The notes beneath the pieces are model-generated. The model was not told the DNA's origin and did no database searches. It was given only the letters and a program-made list of their open reading frames with translations. A stretch of DNA of 6,976 bases, taken from contig JBAXQP010000145.1 in assembly GCA_037131655.1 (NCBI GenBank), forward strand, positions 1 through 6,976, given 5' to 3'. The first letter of the stretch is position 1; each line of letters opens with the position of its first letter. Positions 5,227 through 6,976 of the stretch are shown here, piece after piece. A program made the translations under genes and the position numbers. Source of the DNA: a bacterium. GTDB lineage: Bacteria; Armatimonadota; Fimbriimonadia; Fimbriimonadales; JBAXQP01.

Positions 5227-6976
5227 CTAGAACTCAATCTTTGCCTTGGCATCACCGTGCTTGGCTGATAGCCTGGCAGGATTAGATTGGACGTAGATGC
5301 GGTCAACTTCAAGACCGTCCCAACCTTCAGGCATGACTACCGGGTGTTTGCACCATTCATTTGGGTTGGGTGAGTCGAGTGAGAGACCTGTTAGGCCGTA
5401 AAGAAGGCCCATTAGGTAGCCGGATAGGTTCGTTAAGAAGACGGAATCGTTACCGCCGACGTGCTCGGTAAAGATCATAAAGGGTTTGAGTAGCTGAGAG
5501 CCGATGCCGGAGTCTAGCATCTGCCGTGAGAGTTTACGATCCCCATTACGAGCTGCCCATACAGCGCATAATGGAGAAAGCATCGCTCCGCCAATAAAGG
5601 TGTGCGCGAGGTCGAGGTAGTAGCGATAGGTTGCCGCATCGACTTCGGGGGTATGGCTGTAACCGAAGGGGAAATAGGCCACCAGCACTTCGGGACAGCA
5701 TAACCCCCCGTTATAGACATAGCTGTCATTCTTCAAAATATGTCCATTCTGCGCGTCGATGGGGATGAACAAATTCCTTTCAATCTCACCCCAAGACGCC
5801 GGAGGGGTTTTGCCTAATTGTTTAGCGGTTTCCATCACTTGCCGTAGGGCGATCTTGGAGATGATGTTGATAAATGAGTTGTTATCGATCTTGGCGATAC
5901 CCTCATCGATACCGGTGACGTGGAGGATTTCATAGCCGCGGTTGGTTTTTGTCACGCGGCTGGCAATCCATTCGGCCACCCCTTTCATCACCGGCCATGC
6001 CTGATCATGCAGGAATAAATCATCGCCGGTGGCATTTGCATATTGAGCGCAGGCGATTGCCACATCTTGGCTGACATGCTGCTCGTCCCATCCTGTTGAG
6101 GACATTGGAGTGACTTCACCGCCTGATAGCCCGCTTTCCCATGGGAACATTAGTCCCCGATAGCCATGCAGAGCGGCATTTCGTCTGGCAGCATTCATTC
6201 TTTCCCATCGATAATCTAGTATCGCTCGGGCAGAATCTGGAGCGGTTAAAAGCAGTGGAGGGAACATAAACACATCGGTATCCCAAAACACATGTCCATA
6301 AAAGGCGTGGCGACGGCTGAGGCCGAAGGGGCTGATACTGCATGGCATTGAAGGATGGGCGCTTGAATGCAGATAAAAGAAGGCGGCATCGGTGAGGTCC
6401 TGCCAGCTCTCGTCAGCGCCAATTAGCTTAATGCGCCCCTTCCAAAGCTCCGCCCAGGCCTTACGGTTATCTTCACGTACATTTTCCCAACCGCGCCATT
6501 GACCGGCTTCAACCATGCGCGCAGCTTGCCAATGGGGTTCTGTATGCATCACATCCGGCACAAGACTTCCCATCTGCCTAATTCGATAGTGATGCCCTGG
6601 CTTAGCATCAATCATAAACACTTTGGCCGGTGAGCTTCCCTCATAGCCGAGATCGCTCTTTTCAATCGATTTCAGGTCGGGTCCTTCGAACTCGGCCATT
6701 AAAGCTGCGCCGATTTTACAAAGCCCGCCATTACTCTCCCAGAGCACTGCGCCATCCGCTTTAGTCTTGAGCATTGCCCTAAATGCTTCTTTACCTGGAA
6801 TACCAGTGCAATCAAGAATCGCTTTCACCCGAAGGTCGCAGGGCTTATCTACTTCAATATTAATTTCCTGCAGCGCCAGGGCAGGGATAGTGCGGCTAAC
6901 AAAGGTGAGTACGTGAACTTTAACCGTCACTCCTGCCGCTACGAAATCAAATCGAGTATCAAGCTCACCATTGGAG
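5227..6976 (-). CDS. GH65-like inverting glycoside hydrolase, paralogue truncated at its 5' end by the window
   Basis: The reading frame stays open to the window edge. It continues upstream of the internal GTG at 6930 with SNGELDTRF, matching SNGELETRF at residues 89-97 of the paralogue at 2288-4309, so about 88 N-terminal residues and the true start lie outside. 583 codons are touched, 582 complete. Seen in order: EVDKPCDL, HTEPHWQAARM, WAELWKGRIKLIGAD, GHVFWDTDVFMFPP, HGYRGLMFPWES, VTGIDEG, FIPID, PFGYSHTP, KPFMIFTEHVGG and FLTNLSGYL. The predicted acid Glu (codon 5904-5902) and predicted base Glu (5466-5464) are both kept, as is the Asp of FWD, so it should be active. The loop after VTP is three residues shorter than in the paralogue (SSTGWDEQH against FAGGCAGVAEQH), and FWDTE becomes FWDTD; both lie near the expected active site and could alter specificity. 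It is the most upstream visible gene of the unit; its promoter is not in the window. Confidence 0.85.
   Translation of the reverse strand, partial: SNGELDTRFDFVAAGVTVKVHVLTFVSRTIPALALQEINIEVDKPCDLRVKAILDCTGIPGKEAFRAMLKTKADGAVLWESNGGLCKIGAALMAEFEGPDLKSIEKSDLGYEGSSPAKVFMIDAKPGHHYRIRQMGSLVPDVMHTEPHWQAARMVEAGQWRGWENVREDNRKAWAELWKGRIKLIGADESWQDLTDAAFFYLHSSAHPSMPCSISPFGLSRRHAFYGHVFWDTDVFMFPPLLLTAPDSARAILDYRWERMNAARRNAALHGYRGLMFPWESGLSGGEVTPMSSTGWDEQHVSQDVAIACAQYANATGDDLFLHDQAWPVMKGVAEWIASRVTKTNRGYEILHVTGIDEGIAKIDNNSFINIISKIALRQVMETAKQLGKTPPASWGEIERNLFIPIDAQNGHILKNDSYVYNGGLCCPEVLVAYFPFGYSHTPEVDAATYRYYLDLAHTFIGGAMLSPLCAVWAARNGDRKLSRQMLDSGIGSQLLKPFMIFTEHVGGNDSVFLTNLSGYLMGLLYGLTGLSLDSPNPNEWCKHPVVMPEGWDGLEVDRIYVQSNPARLSAKHGDAKAKIEF

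Noticed and set aside
5227..6930. Start of the upstream GH65-like gene at the GTG at 6930
   Set aside because: The frame stays open to the window edge and the extra residues match the paralogue, so the GTG is an internal valine codon.
1..6976. CRISPR array, transposon, phage or defence system
   Set aside because: No short regularly spaced repeats, transposase, integrase, nuclease or toxin-like proteins are present; all five genes have metabolic or pilus-like identities.

Overview
The window carries five protein genes, all on the minus strand, so transcription runs from high to low coordinates. The best lineage clue is a pseudopilin of the DUF1559/H-X9-DG type. Its N-terminus, with LFPIF followed by AAAREKAR right after the membrane helix, resembles the pseudopilins I know from Armatimonadota (Chthonomonas/Fimbriimonas relatives). 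Planctomycetota, Verrucomicrobiota or Lentisphaerota are less likely alternatives. The assignment is inference from this one protein and from moderate base composition; no rRNA is present.

Right half (about 2288-6976), a probable sugar-hydrolase transcription unit. In transcription order it holds a glycoside hydrolase related to family GH65 that is truncated by the window edge (5227-6976), a single type II-like pseudopilin (4374-5174), and a second, complete GH65-like paralogue (2288-4309). Gaps are 52 and 64 bases with good Shine-Dalgarno sequences and no convincing terminator between genes. The two hydrolases look about 60% identical by eye and share a colinear set of candidate catalytic carboxylates. 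Their pattern fits the inverting hydrolase branch of GH65 (collagen glucosylgalactosyl-hydroxylysine glucosidase, kojibiose hydrolase) better than the phosphorylase branch. The unit ends in an 18-bp perfect hairpin and a second, weaker hairpin followed by a T-rich stretch.

Left half (1-2044), cysteine metabolism. A serine O-acetyltransferase (cysE/epsC type) with an unusual coiled-coil C-terminal tail is followed by cysteinyl-tRNA synthetase (cysS), whose 3' end lies outside the window. The cysE-cysS order is a common bacterial arrangement: the first enzyme commits serine to cysteine synthesis and the second charges the product onto tRNA. A good sigma-70-like promoter just after cysE suggests cysS also has its own transcript with a leader of about 130 nt.

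Non-coding stretches are short: 1028-1201 (cysS promoter and leader), 2045-2287 (cysE promoter plus two hairpins), 4310-4373 and 5175-5226. I see no tRNA, CRISPR array, transposase or attachment site. The most notable points are the GH65-like paralogue pair flanking a cysteine-rich pseudopilin, the altered residues around the predicted acid catalyst, and the acetyltransferase tail.
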